16,543 bases of DNA from GCA-002790615 sp964438025 (GCA_964438025.1 CAYTIK010000022.1:1-16543), one strand, 5' to 3'. Shown: positions 5,742 to 13,455, counted from the first letter of the stretch. The notes: generated by a model not told the origin, from the sequence alone. A program made the numbers and translations.

Positions 5742-7067
5742 ATGGCCGGATCAATCATCCAAGTCAAAGATTTAAGCGTTATTTATAACGAAGGGCAATC
5801 TAATGAAGTGCGGGCCCTGGAAAAAATAACGACGGAAATTTTTCCACAGGAGTACGTGATTATTCATGGTCCTTCCGGCTGTGGAAAATCAACGTTGCTG
5901 TATACGATAGCCGGACTGCAGATCCCAACTCACGGAGAAGTGGTGGTGAACGGGAAAGATATTGCCCAAATGACCAATGGCGAACTGGTAGAATTCCACC
6001 GCAGTGGAGAAGGGATGATTTTTCAAGCTTTCTATCTTATTCCTTCGTTGAATGTAATTGATAATGTCTGCCTGCCCAGAACTTTTCAAGGGGAAGACTT
6101 AAAAAAGAGGCATACGGAGGGGATGCAGCTGTTGCGGCGGTTTGGAATTGCCGAACAAGCCTATAAATTTCCTTCCCAACTTTCTGGCGGGCAAAAACAG
6201 CGCGTAGCGATTGCCCGAGCATTGGTGAATAATCCGGGAATCATCCTGGCCGATGAGCCGGTGGGCAATTTGGATAGCGAATCAGCCCAAAATGTTTTAG
6301 AGATTATCAAAGAGCTCAATGAAGTCGACAAAAAAACGATTATTTTGGTCACCCACAATGAAGAGCATTTGCATTTTGCGGACCGGATTATTAATATGCG
6401 GGATGGACGGATAATCAGCGAAGAAATTAATCGAGAAAAGCGGCCCAAGGAAGCGATTGAAAAAGAAAAAAAAGCACTGGAAGAATCCGGCGGCTGGATG
6501 AATATTACTGCCGATCTGAAAATGCTGATGAAAATCTTCCGCGGCCTTTCTCCGCAGCAAGTGGGTGCGCTGCTGGTGCCTTTTAAATCAAAACAACTCT
6601 TAAATCATATCCTCTCCGAATTGACAGAAGAACAAGTGACGGCTGCCGATAATTTTCTCAAGGAATTGCTTTTTAAAAATATCGATCTGGGAAATTTTGA
6701 GCGCGGTCTGGACAAGTCTTTTGATGAAGGCGGGGCGAATTGGAATAAGCGGCGGGCGGCCTTTTTCACGCTTAGAGTTGCACAGATTCTGGATCAAGTA
6801 GAAAGGCTTGAGGGAGAAATAAGCCAGGCTTCTGAAAATCTAGTCCGCTATCTGCAGGAGCTTTTTAAATTAAATTTGCAAGAAAGCGAGGTCAGCCTGT
6901 TAGCCAATTGGATCAGCCAAAGGATGGAAAATAAGATTGACTATGCCAAATTGCAAAGCCAGTTGGACACACCCAAGAATTTCGGTGGCTTAGGCCTCTA
7001 TAAGAATACCGCTGAAAAAATTGTCAGGGAAATCGAAGTTTTAATGCTGCTTAAATATTCATCTTAA
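5742..7067 (+). CDS. MacB/LolD-type ABC transporter ATPase with long C-terminal extension
   Basis: Residues 1-230 are a complete MacB/LolD-type ATPase: A-loop Tyr15, Walker A GPSGCGKST (43-51), Q-loop Gln95 (MIFQAFYLIPSLNVIDNV), signature LSGGQ (147-151), Walker B with DEP (167-173), D-loop GNLDS and H-loop His205. It should power the FtsX-fold permease encoded 7 bases downstream (7075-8280), exporting or extracting a lipid, peptide or lipoprotein at the membrane. Members of this family usually end near residue 230-250. Here about 200 more residues follow (roughly 240-441), strongly helical and charged, opening with a Lys/Glu-rich stretch and holding segments such as LKMLMKIFRGLSPQQVGALL and LRVAQILDQVERLEGEI. 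I do not recognise this region; it has no nucleotide-binding or transmembrane motif. It may be a regulatory or partner-binding module. Frame and codon use are continuous, so a fusion artefact is unlikely. Confidence 0.92.
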   Translation: MAGSIIQVKDLSVIYNEGQSNEVRALEKITTEIFPQEYVIIHGPSGCGKSTLLYTIAGLQIPTHGEVVVNGKDIAQMTNGELVEFHRSGEGMIFQAFYLIPSLNVIDNVCLPRTFQGEDLKKRHTEGMQLLRRFGIAEQAYKFPSQLSGGQKQRVAIARALVNNPGIILADEPVGNLDSESAQNVLEIIKELNEVDKKTIILVTHNEEHLHFADRIINMRDGRIISEEINREKRPKEAIEKEKKALEESGGWMNITADLKMLMKIFRGLSPQQVGALLVPFKSKQLLNHILSELTEEQVTAADNFLKELLFKNIDLGNFERGLDKSFDEGGANWNKRRAAFFTLRVAQILDQVERLEGEISQASENLVRYLQELFKLNLQESEVSLLANWISQRMENKIDYAKLQSQLDTPKNFGGLGLYKNTAEKIVREIEVLMLLKYSS

Positions 7068-7074
7068 TTTTTTT

Positions 7075-8280
7075 ATGCAATTTATTGATTTGCTAAAACT
7101 TTCCACCCGGATGTTTCGTGCCAGGACTTCACGGACGTTGCTGACTATTTTAGGCATGGGAGTAGGTATCGGAGCCATTCTTTTTCTGGTTTCCTTCGGC
7201 TATGGCCTGCAGAAGACATTACTGGAAAGAATCACCACCTCCGATTCACTGCTGACTTTGGATGTCAGTGAGTCTAAAGCGGCGCTGGTAAGCCTGGATA
7301 AGGCGGTTGTAGAAAAGATTGAAGCGGCCGAAGGCGTGGCGGAAGTCAGTCCGGCTTTTTATGTTTCCGCTCAAGGCAAAGTTGCAGAATTGATTGCCGA
7401 CTTGATGGTGGCAGGCGTCAAACCTTCCTTTCTGCGTCTGGGCGGATTACGAGCGACCAAAGGAAAAATGCTGGACAATGAAAATCCTGAAGGCGTAGTA
7501 GTTTCTTCGGCCGTTGCCCAGATTTTCAATAAAAGTCCAGAAGAAATCGTCGATCAAGAGATTATGTTCACTTTTTTCCTTCCTGACCAAAAAAATTCAG
7601 GCAAGAAATTGCAAAACGAATTTAAAAAAGTTGTTTCAGAAAGTAAATATAAAATAGTCGGGGTAGTTGATGGGGATGAAAATATAATTTATATCAATGC
7701 CAGCACCTTGGGAGACTTGCAGATCAATAATTTCACGCGCTTGAAGGTCAAATGCGCCGACAATGAAAAATTAGGGCAAGTCCGGGAGGAAATTTTGAAA
7801 CAAGGATTTTTAGTTTCTTCTCTTTCGGATACGGTCGAACAGGCCAACAAAGTTTTCCGGGTAATCCAAATCGTCCTGATGATTTTTGGGATCATCGCTT
7901 TAATAGTCAGCGCGATCGGTATGTTTAATACGATGACGATTGCTCTTTTGGAAAGGACGGAAGAAATCGGCATTATGAAATCTATCGGTGCTTCCAATTG
8001 GGGAATTTCCTGGATGTTCCTGATGGAGGCGACGGTCATGGGATTTTTAGGCGGGATTGGAGGAGTATTAGTAGGTTTCATCGGAGGAGAATTTTTCAAT
8101 ATTTTAGTTAATTTTATCGCCCGCCAGATGGGAGGGCAAACAGTCGATCTTTTTTACAGTCCAACATGGTTTGTCGGATTAATTGTCGCTTTTGCGGCAC
8201 TGGTCGGATTTTTTACCGGAGTGGTGCCGGCCCGGCGAGCCAGCAAGATCAATCCTCTGGATGCCTTGCGCTATAAATAA
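7075..8280 (+). CDS. MacB-type ABC transporter permease (FtsX fold)
   Basis: This 401-residue protein has the four-helix MacB topology: a first transmembrane helix at about 22-44, an extracytoplasmic MacB-core domain at about 50-258, then three helices at about 262-286, 313-345 and 364-386. The segment LLERTEEIGIMKSIGAS (291-307), which couples to the ATPase in this family, and the C-terminal PARRASKINPLDALRYK are typical. It starts 7 bases after the ATPase stop with no ribosome site, so translation probably depends on coupling. In a bacterium probably lacking an outer membrane, there is no expected TolC or MacA partner, and none is encoded next to it. The substrate is therefore open: antimicrobial peptide, lipoprotein or signal. 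The length is typical for the family. Confidence 0.93.
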   Translation: MQFIDLLKLSTRMFRARTSRTLLTILGMGVGIGAILFLVSFGYGLQKTLLERITTSDSLLTLDVSESKAALVSLDKAVVEKIEAAEGVAEVSPAFYVSAQGKVAELIADLMVAGVKPSFLRLGGLRATKGKMLDNENPEGVVVSSAVAQIFNKSPEEIVDQEIMFTFFLPDQKNSGKKLQNEFKKVVSESKYKIVGVVDGDENIIYINASTLGDLQINNFTRLKVKCADNEKLGQVREEILKQGFLVSSLSDTVEQANKVFRVIQIVLMIFGIIALIVSAIGMFNTMTIALLERTEEIGIMKSIGASNWGISWMFLMEATVMGFLGGIGGVLVGFIGGEFFNILVNFIARQMGGQTVDLFYSPTWFVGLIVAFAALVGFFTGVVPARRASKINPLDALRYK

Positions 8281-8309
8281 TTTCTAATTATTATTTTTTG
8301 TTTTTTTGT

Positions 8310-8337
8310 AAAAAATATTTGACAAAATATTTTTTTT
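8310..8337 (+). terminator. A/T-only hairpin and T-tract ending the exporter operon
   Basis: AAAAAATATTT (8310-8320) and AAATATTTTTT (8325-8335) are perfect complements around the loop GACA, running into eight T residues. It is the only terminator-like structure after the permease gene. The bases of its loop form part of the -35 box TTGACA of the next promoter. An all-A/T stem is weak, so efficiency is uncertain. Confidence 0.45.
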
Positions 8338-8347
8338 CGGGTATACT
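8319..8347 (+). promoter_or_regulatory. Strong promoter of the 48-residue protein gene
   Basis: A perfect TTGACA (8319-8324), a 17-base spacer and TATACT (8342-8347) make this one of the two best promoters in the window. Transcription should start near 8354, about 100 bases ahead of the ATG at 8457. Confidence 0.75.
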
Positions 8348-8357
8348 TATAAAGTAG

Positions 8358-8424
8358 GTTGATAAATTTTTTTCAACCGACATTCCAGCTGAAATATTTT
8401 ATTCTTTCGATAAAATATTTTTTT
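8358..8424 (+). promoter_or_regulatory. Leader with two hairpins, possible attenuator
   Basis: GGTTGA (8358-8363) pairs with TCAACC (8373-8378). AAATATTTTAT (8392-8402) pairs perfectly with ATAAAATATTT (8410-8420), followed by a run of seven T residues. The second hairpin resembles a weak A/T-only terminator placed inside the leader of the small gene at 8457, so it could cause partial termination; this is inferred from base pairing only. Confidence 0.4.
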
Positions 8425-8456
8425 ATTTGTTAAATTTTAATTTTTTTACTCTCATT

Positions 8457-8603
8457 ATGTCTCAATTCGAACTGTTAAAAAAACTGGAATATCTTGTGGC
8501 TTTTCAGACTAACTGTTTAAATGAGGGTAATTGGGAAACTTTTGACAAAATAGAAAACGAAATTGAAAAAATAGAAAAAGAACTACTCATTTTCAGAAGT
8601 TGA
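8457..8603 (+). CDS. Small helical protein, 48 residues, function unknown
   Basis: This short frame begins MSQFELLKKLEYLVAFQTN and ends KIEKELLIFRS before a TGA, the only TGA stop among the genes here. Heptad-like spacing of Leu, Ile and Phe with many Lys and Glu residues predicts two amphipathic helices or a short coiled coil, separated by a turn at NEGNW. It has one Cys (residue 20), no signal peptide and no membrane segment, so it should be cytosolic. Support for reality comes from the consensus promoter at 8319, the codon pattern (AAA, GAA and ATT-rich like its neighbours) and the protein-like amphipathic pattern. No ribosome site precedes the ATG. It converges on the minus-strand operon with 12 bases between the two stop codons. 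I do not recognise the family; a small partner or adaptor protein is possible. Confidence 0.65.
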   Translation: MSQFELLKKLEYLVAFQTNCLNEGNWETFDKIENEIEKIEKELLIFRS

Positions 8604-8615
8604 AATTATAAAAAA

Positions 8616-9326
8616 TTAAATAGAAGTATGATTTTTTAGAAATTCTAATTCGGATATTATTTCAGGATGAACAATTAATTCAATCTTTCCAGAGGGGAGA
8701 TTTTTTATTTTTTGAAGCGCATCTCCTTCTAACCAATCTAAGCTGACTAAAAAATCCGAAGAGCTTAAGCCAGAGTTTAAAAAGTGCCGCTGATTGATTT
8801 TTCTTAAGCAAAAAATAATCCAGGAAACAATATTATTGGCTTGGATAAAGCCTTTTTTCCCCAAACGGAGATAGGGTATCTTTGCTTTTTGGGCTAGATT
8901 GGAAATTAATTTAAAATAGGCAGGAAAAAAATGGACATGCTCATGGGAATTTAGACCATCGGGATTTTTACCAAGAAGCGTGTGGAATTTTTCTAATTGT
9001 TGCTCCCAATCTTTTTCTACTTCGGAAATTCTTATTTTTCCGGAGAAATAATTTTTAAGAAAAATCAATAACCGGCCTGAAATGCCATCCTCTTTTTTTA
9101 GATGCTGGTTGTTTTTAAGCAAATTGAAAAAATTCAAATGCAGGTCCAGTTTAACTTGAGAGTTTACCAGCTGGCGAATTTCTTCTGTTGAAAAATTTCC
9201 ATTGATCATCACGGAAACCCGATGCAGTTTTTTTGATAAAAGCAATTCCAGGATATTTTTGTTGGTATTGGAATTTTTTCCAAAATCATCAGCCGAAACA
9301 ACTATTTTTCTGTCTGAATCGGGCAT
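8616..9326 (-). CDS. ChbG/YdjC-family carbohydrate deacetylase
   Basis: The 236-residue protein has the metal-binding pattern of the YdjC/ChbG family: SADDFG (11-16, Asp13 and Asp14), LDLHLNFF (60-67, His63), SHEHVHFFP (127-135, three spaced histidines) and VHPE near residue 220. Known members remove an acetyl group from N-acetylated sugars such as chitobiose, and HpnK-like relatives act on glycolipids. It has no signal peptide. The ATG at 9326 comes one base after the stop of the GT2 gene, so the two are translationally coupled. The pairing with a polyprenyl-phosphate sugar transferase suggests deacetylation of an amino sugar in a cell-surface glycan or lipid, rather than chitin use; that is inference. 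At 236 residues it is slightly shorter than the typical 240-290. Confidence 0.85.
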   Translation of the reverse strand: MPDSDRKIVVSADDFGKNSNTNKNILELLLSKKLHRVSVMINGNFSTEEIRQLVNSQVKLDLHLNFFNLLKNNQHLKKEDGISGRLLIFLKNYFSGKIRISEVEKDWEQQLEKFHTLLGKNPDGLNSHEHVHFFPAYFKLISNLAQKAKIPYLRLGKKGFIQANNIVSWIIFCLRKINQRHFLNSGLSSSDFLVSLDWLEGDALQKIKNLPSGKIELIVHPEIISELEFLKNHTSI

Positions 9327-9327
9327 T

Positions 9328-10062
9328 TTATTTCCATTTGTATTGGCGGATTAAATCGTTCCAGCGGATTTCCAACAAAGAAAAGAACATGTTTAAGGGA
9401 TCACGGAAAAGACGGACATGGCTTTTTTCCGGATTTTGCAAGATTACCGGCAATTCTTTGATGGTGTAGCCGAATTTTTTGGCAATAAAAATAATTTCTG
9501 CGTCAAAAGCGAATCTCTTAACAGTTGACATGAAAAAAATTTTTTTGGCCACCGCGGTGCGGAAAACTTTGAATCCGCACTGGGTGTCTTGCACTTTCCA
9601 GTTATTCAGGATAACCATCCTTAAAAAGCGGAAAACCTTTTCCATAATTTTCCGATACCATAAAACTGGGCAGAGGACTTTTAGCCCGGGTATAAAACGG
9701 GAAGCGATAACCAAGTCGTAATCCTGATCGATAGCCGCTAAAAATTTTTCCAATTCCTCGATGGGAATAGCCAGATCAGCGTCTAAAAACATTACAATTT
9801 CATTTTGGCTGGCCAATATCCCATTTTTGACCGCCTGGCCCTTGCCTTCATTTTGCGGATGGCTGATTATTTTCAGGGGGATTTCGGTCTGGATTTTTTG
9901 CAATTCAGCCAGTGTGTTGTCCCGACTGCCATCGTTGACAGCAATGATTTCGCAAAAACCCACTTTTTCTTTCAAGTAGCGGTTGATGGCTCGGATGTTT
10001 TGTGCGATAGTTTTTCCTTCATTGAAGCAAGGAATGACTACCGATACCTTTTTCTCCAGCAT
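9328..10062 (-). CDS. GT2 glycosyltransferase, dolichyl-phosphate glucosyltransferase-like
   Basis: This 244-residue family 2 glycosyltransferase resembles the ALG5/DPM1 group, which moves a hexose from a nucleotide sugar to a polyprenyl phosphate on the inner membrane face. Motifs in order: VIPCFNE (9-15), NDGSRDNT (43-50, nucleotide binding), DAD (94-96, metal binding), the group-typical QDTQCGFKVF (158-167), and an amphipathic C-terminal part (LNMFFSLLEIRWNDLIRQYK) that may lie on the membrane. No true transmembrane helices are seen, as in ALG5-like enzymes without the GtrA domain. It is the first gene of a two-gene operon with the deacetylase. A short AAGG precedes the start. The sugar and acceptor are not readable from sequence. 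Confidence 0.88.
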   Translation of the reverse strand: MLEKKVSVVIPCFNEGKTIAQNIRAINRYLKEKVGFCEIIAVNDGSRDNTLAELQKIQTEIPLKIISHPQNEGKGQAVKNGILASQNEIVMFLDADLAIPIEELEKFLAAIDQDYDLVIASRFIPGLKVLCPVLWYRKIMEKVFRFLRMVILNNWKVQDTQCGFKVFRTAVAKKIFFMSTVKRFAFDAEIIFIAKKFGYTIKELPVILQNPEKSHVRLFRDPLNMFFSLLEIRWNDLIRQYKWK

Positions 10063-10080
10063 AGCCTTAAGTTCTCTTTT

Positions 10081-10109
10081 ATCTTAACAAATTATTCTTT
10101 TGAGAACAA
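10081..10109 (-). promoter_or_regulatory. Possible promoter of the GT2-deacetylase operon
   Basis: On the minus strand, TTGTTC (10109-10104), a 17-base spacer and TAAGAT (10086-10081) give a partial sigma-70 match, about 18 bases upstream of the ATG at 10062. It is divergent from lgt, and the 108-base region between the two starts has no gene. Confidence 0.35.
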
Positions 10110-10153
10110 ATGGTTTTAACCAAAAAACTCTTTAAAATTTAGCCAGAGATCCA

Positions 10154-10162
10154 TGGTATAAT
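10154..10162 (+). promoter_or_regulatory. Extended -10 promoter of lgt, probably leaderless
   Basis: TGGTATAAT, identical to the box at 5702-5710, ends only eight bases before the lgt ATG at 10171. The transcript should start within about two bases of the ATG, so the mRNA should be leaderless. No consensus -35 is seen. Confidence 0.65.
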
Positions 10163-10170
10163 AAAATTAA

Positions 10171-11013
10171 ATGGAAAACTGGCTTCAAATTTATCAAACC
10201 TTGCCGCTGAAAATCAATCCACGGGCCTTTAGTTTCGGCTCTTGGCAGGTCAGTTGGTATGCCTTGATGTATCTTTTAGGTTTTGCCGTGGTTTATTGTT
10301 TGCTTCTCTGGCGCATTAAAAAGCAAGAAGGCCGCTGGAGTAAAGAAAACATCCAAGAATTTCTCATGGAAGCTTTTTTGGGCGTAGTTATCGGCGGCCG
10401 GCTGGGCTATGTCCTTTTTTATAACCTGCCTTTTTATTTGGATAATCCTTTAGCGATTATTTCTCCTTTTACTGATGGCCAATGGACAGGGATTTATGGT
10501 ATGAGTTACCACGGAGGGTTGCTGGGAGTATTAATCGCGGCTTTATGGTTTTGCCGGAGAAACAAGATAGACTTGTTTTCTCTGGCTGACTTTTTAATTC
10601 CGGCTGTTCCCGCCGGCTATTTTTTTGGCCGGATTGGCAATTTTCTTAATGGCGAACTTTTTGGCCGGATTACGCAGAAAAAATGGGGGATGTATTTTCC
10701 AGGAGAAGTGCTATTGCGCCATCCTTCACAATTATACGAAGCTTTTTTTGAAGGCTTAGTACTTTTTGCTATTTTGTGGCTTTGGCGGAATAAGGCTCAA
10801 TTGAAAGGAAAATTTTTGTGGCTTTATCTTTTGGGATACGCTGGTTTTCGTTTTATGCTGGAATTTTGGCGCGAACCGGACGAGCAAATCGGGCTTCTTT
10901 TCGGTTTTTTAACGCTGGGACAAATTTTTTCTTTAGCGATGGCATTCGTTTCGCTTTTTGCTCTTGGGCTTTGGGGAAAAATGTTGTATAATAAAGACGA
11001 GATAATTGAATAA
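10171..11013 (+). CDS. lgt: Prolipoprotein diacylglyceryl transferase
   Basis: Lgt moves a diacylglycerol group from a phospholipid to the lipobox cysteine of prelipoproteins, the first step of lipoprotein maturation in the membrane. The 280-residue length is normal. The family signatures are present: GGRLGYVLFY (75-84), SYHGGLLG (112-119, with His114 matching the essential His), GRIGNFLNGELFGR (153-166, with Arg154 and Glu162 at catalytic positions), HPSQLYEA (184-191) and FMLEFWREPDE (228-238). About seven hydrophobic segments span the protein. The promoter lies directly at the start, so the mRNA is probably leaderless. The next gene begins 16 bases after the stop, suggesting an operon with the Cys-rich secreted protein. 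A natural client in this window is the lipoprotein cyclophilin at 1198-1929. No lspA is seen. Confidence 0.96.
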   Translation: MENWLQIYQTLPLKINPRAFSFGSWQVSWYALMYLLGFAVVYCLLLWRIKKQEGRWSKENIQEFLMEAFLGVVIGGRLGYVLFYNLPFYLDNPLAIISPFTDGQWTGIYGMSYHGGLLGVLIAALWFCRRNKIDLFSLADFLIPAVPAGYFFGRIGNFLNGELFGRITQKKWGMYFPGEVLLRHPSQLYEAFFEGLVLFAILWLWRNKAQLKGKFLWLYLLGYAGFRFMLEFWREPDEQIGLLFGFLTLGQIFSLAMAFVSLFALGLWGKMLYNKDEIIE

Positions 11014-11029
11014 AGATAACGATTAAAGA

Positions 11030-11893
11030 ATGTTAAAAAAACAAAAAATAATCCTATTTCTAGCAATTGGAATCAGCGTATCTTTTTTTGCCGTTAAGGC
11101 TTACGGCTGTAGTTGGACAGCGATTACTACTTGCGATACTAGAGTATCTGCCTGCCTCCCAGGTCAAGCTTGGAATCCGGCCTATTGGTACTGGAGTGAC
11201 GACTGCGGCATCCTTTGGTGCGCTAATCATCCTCTGGGTTGGCCTATTGGCACTTGCGCCTGGATTACGGGATGGATTTGTAATTCTAGCGGTATAGCGG
11301 TGCCTAGCAGTTGGAGCTATGATCACAATTTTGGCGGAGGTTGTCCTGGTGATGCTCCTCAGCCGACTTGCGCTACCAACGGCGTCTGCAGCACTCCTAA
11401 TCATACATGGAATTTATGCTCTAAACCCAACTCATTACTCTGTAATGCCGGAACTCCCTCCATTGTTAATGGTACCGGCATTCCGGATTGGTGGTGGACT
11501 TGTGCTGGTTCTGGCGGCGGATCAACTGTTAATTGCTGGTCAACACTAAATACTTGTGGTGATGGAAACGTTGCTTGTGGCGAACAATGCGACTTGGGCA
11601 TCGGCAATGGCCTGTGGCCCAGCACTTGCAGTACGAGTTGTACGATAAATACCTGTGCGCCCAATTGCAACGATTCCGATAGCCATTGCCAAGGGACAAC
11701 TTATACCGGTAATTGCGGACAAAACTGCAATGGCACCCTTCCTGATAGCTGTCCAGTCTGGATTGGAAATTGCGATAAAGTTTGCGGAGGCGGGATTGAA
11801 ACCAGAAGCTGTTCTTGCCCGACTAGAACGGAAACTCGCGCCTGCAACTCCCAGCCTTGTCCGCCCGGATACCGGGAAGTGACGCCGTGGTAG
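11030..11893 (+). CDS. Cys-rich secreted protein 1 with TSP1-like C-terminus
   Basis: A Sec signal peptide (about 1-24, cleavage after VKA) leads a 287-residue protein with 31 cysteines. Residues 27-120 are rich in Cys and Trp. About 120-170 resembles a module I associate with CPR surface proteins (NLCSKPNSLLCNAGTPS, then TCAGSGGGSTVNC). About 176-209 (CGDGNVACGEQCDLG to CTINTC) follows the myxococcal Cys-rich repeat pattern (CGDG...GEQCD). About 209-241 is a copy of the Cys/Gly repeat of the protein at 13456. About 244-277 (WIGNCDKVCGGGIETRSC to NSQPC) is like a thrombospondin type 1 repeat. The likely role is a disulfide-stabilised surface or adhesion protein; the function is inferred. The last 80 residues are identical to those of the protein at 13456-14715, as is the DNA. 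It starts 16 bases after lgt. There is no sorting motif or C-terminal helix, so its anchoring is unknown. Confidence 0.85.
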   Translation: MLKKQKIILFLAIGISVSFFAVKAYGCSWTAITTCDTRVSACLPGQAWNPAYWYWSDDCGILWCANHPLGWPIGTCAWITGWICNSSGIAVPSSWSYDHNFGGGCPGDAPQPTCATNGVCSTPNHTWNLCSKPNSLLCNAGTPSIVNGTGIPDWWWTCAGSGGGSTVNCWSTLNTCGDGNVACGEQCDLGIGNGLWPSTCSTSCTINTCAPNCNDSDSHCQGTTYTGNCGQNCNGTLPDSCPVWIGNCDKVCGGGIETRSCSCPTRTETRACNSQPCPPGYREVTPW

Positions 11894-11940
11894 ATGACTA
11901 GCTTTTAGGTTATAGCTTTTAGGCTTTAGTTAGTAAAAAA
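11650..11940 (+). repeat. 291-bp perfect direct repeat, copy 1
   Basis: The stretch is identical base for base to 14472-14762. It covers the last 80 codons of the Cys-rich gene 1, its TAG stop and 47 bases of 3' flank containing two short TAGCTTTTAGG units. Identity through the untranslated flank means recent duplication or gene conversion, not protein-level selection. Confidence 0.97.
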
Positions 11941-11984
11941 GTTAAAGATAATTTTCAATAAACAAACAAATAATTAACAAAAAT

Positions 11985-13439
11985 ATGGAACAAACAAACA
12001 TAAATCCCAATCCAGAACTTAATCCGGAGAATAAGAAAAAAAACATCCTGCTGTGGTTTCTGGTAGTCTTTGCCGCTTTGGCAGTGGTTTTTTTCAGCGC
12101 CTCTTATGTCAAGAAATTTGTGGAAAGCAATGAGGCGGAAAAACCACAAGCAACCCAAGAGGAAAAAACTTTCTTGGGCATAAAATGCGATTTTGCCGAT
12201 GATGAGGCGATTTTACAAAAAGCGGCCGAAGCTAAAAATTTGGCTTATTGCGCTTGCGTCCAAGAAGAGCCAGTAAAATTATATTGTCAAGAAAGCACGC
12301 AAAATGCCGCCTATTTCGCCCAGGCGCGCGCCCAATTTAAAAACGATTTCTGTGTAATGATTAAAAACAACAGCGGACTCAAAGCTTCTTGCGAAGCGAT
12401 GGTATCTTCCGGCATCGAATATCTCCAAAAAGAAGACCCGGAATATCTAGCCAGTATTTATTCTGCCAGCGGGGATTACGATAAAGCGATTGAGATTCTG
12501 GCTGTTTCGGAAAAAGCCAAAACCGAAGCTTCCGCCATGCTTTTCTTGGCTCTCAATTATGCCGGCAAGGGACTGGCGGAACACAAGGAGAGTGAATTTT
12601 TTCCTAAAGCCGAAGAATTAGTCAATAAGGCGCTGGCGCTCAATCCGGAAAGCGCGGAAGCTTACCGAGTGCAGGGTTATATTTACGAAATCAAGCCGGA
12701 CTTTTTCAAAGCGGTGGAAAGTTACAATAAATCCCTAGAAAAAGATCCTAAGTATGTCTTAGCCTTAGTCGGCCGCGGCCATGCGTATAATTTAATGGGA
12801 GATTTGAAGAAAGCTTTGGAAGATTTCCAAAAGGCGGCTGGATTAGACAAGGATAAGCAACACCTTTCCATTTACGCCAACCTATGCCGCTTGCAAACTT
12901 CTCGAAACGATCTTTTAGCCGAAGGTGTCAAAAACTGCCAGATAGCGCTGGCCTCTCCAATGGCCGGAGCGGAAATGAAAAGCGATACCAGTCAAATCTT
13001 AGCCGATACTTATGTGCGGGAAAAGAAATTCGCTGAAGCCTTAACTCTGTTGGAAAACGCCCGTGTTTTTTCTCCACAGAATGTTAACTTATTCGTCAGT
13101 CTGGCTAATTTGTATAACGAAAAAGGCGATTATGCTAAAGCTATCGAGGAAGCGCAGAAAGCTTTAGCTAAAGATCCGTTAAAAACTGCGGCTTACCGGG
13201 CGCTCGCTTATGCTTATCTGAAAACGCCAGATTATGCCCAAGCGGAAACGCAAGCGCTGAAAGGTTTGGAAGTGGTTAAAAATGACCCTTCATTGTTAAT
13301 TCCCAATAAACCGTATTTTATCCAACAATTAAATTACATTTTAGCGGATACATTTGCCGCTAAAGGCGATAAAGAAAAAGAAGCCCAATACAAAGCGGCG
13401 GGTGATAGCGCCATGAAAATTCCGGAATCAATCAAATAA
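11985..13439 (+). CDS. Membrane-anchored TPR protein with six-Cys N-terminal region
   Basis: A single transmembrane helix (about 21-42) follows a short Asn/Pro-rich tail with little charge bias; the segment after the helix should lie outside. Residues 65-140 hold six cysteines (68, 89, 91, 101, 123, 136), which suits a disulfide-bonded extracytoplasmic region. From about 150 to 470 the protein is a chain of tetratricopeptide-like helical pairs, for example EAYRVQGYIYEIKPDFFKAV, ALVGRGHAYNLMGDLKKALE and LFVSLANLYNEKGDYAKAIE. TPRs serve as protein-binding scaffolds. Lying between two Cys-rich secreted genes, with 16 bases to the second, it may help display or assemble them at the surface; that is inference. 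Length 484. No ribosome site. The six-Cys region is not one I recognise. Confidence 0.88.
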   Translation: MEQTNINPNPELNPENKKKNILLWFLVVFAALAVVFFSASYVKKFVESNEAEKPQATQEEKTFLGIKCDFADDEAILQKAAEAKNLAYCACVQEEPVKLYCQESTQNAAYFAQARAQFKNDFCVMIKNNSGLKASCEAMVSSGIEYLQKEDPEYLASIYSASGDYDKAIEILAVSEKAKTEASAMLFLALNYAGKGLAEHKESEFFPKAEELVNKALALNPESAEAYRVQGYIYEIKPDFFKAVESYNKSLEKDPKYVLALVGRGHAYNLMGDLKKALEDFQKAAGLDKDKQHLSIYANLCRLQTSRNDLLAEGVKNCQIALASPMAGAEMKSDTSQILADTYVREKKFAEALTLLENARVFSPQNVNLFVSLANLYNEKGDYAKAIEEAQKALAKDPLKTAAYRALAYAYLKTPDYAQAETQALKGLEVVKNDPSLLIPNKPYFIQQLNYILADTFAAKGDKEKEAQYKAAGDSAMKIPESIK

Positions 13440-13455
13440 TTTTTTTGTAAAGTAA

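Noticed and set aside
8601..8603. UGA reassigned to glycine, as in some Patescibacteria
   Set aside because: All long genes keep full-length frames with no in-frame TGA and align to their families across their length; the single TGA stop fits the standard code.
11060..11404. Reading frames on the other strand and frames within the Cys-rich genes
   Set aside because: They lack start signals and recognisable domains and exist because the Cys-rich genes have few stops in other frames.
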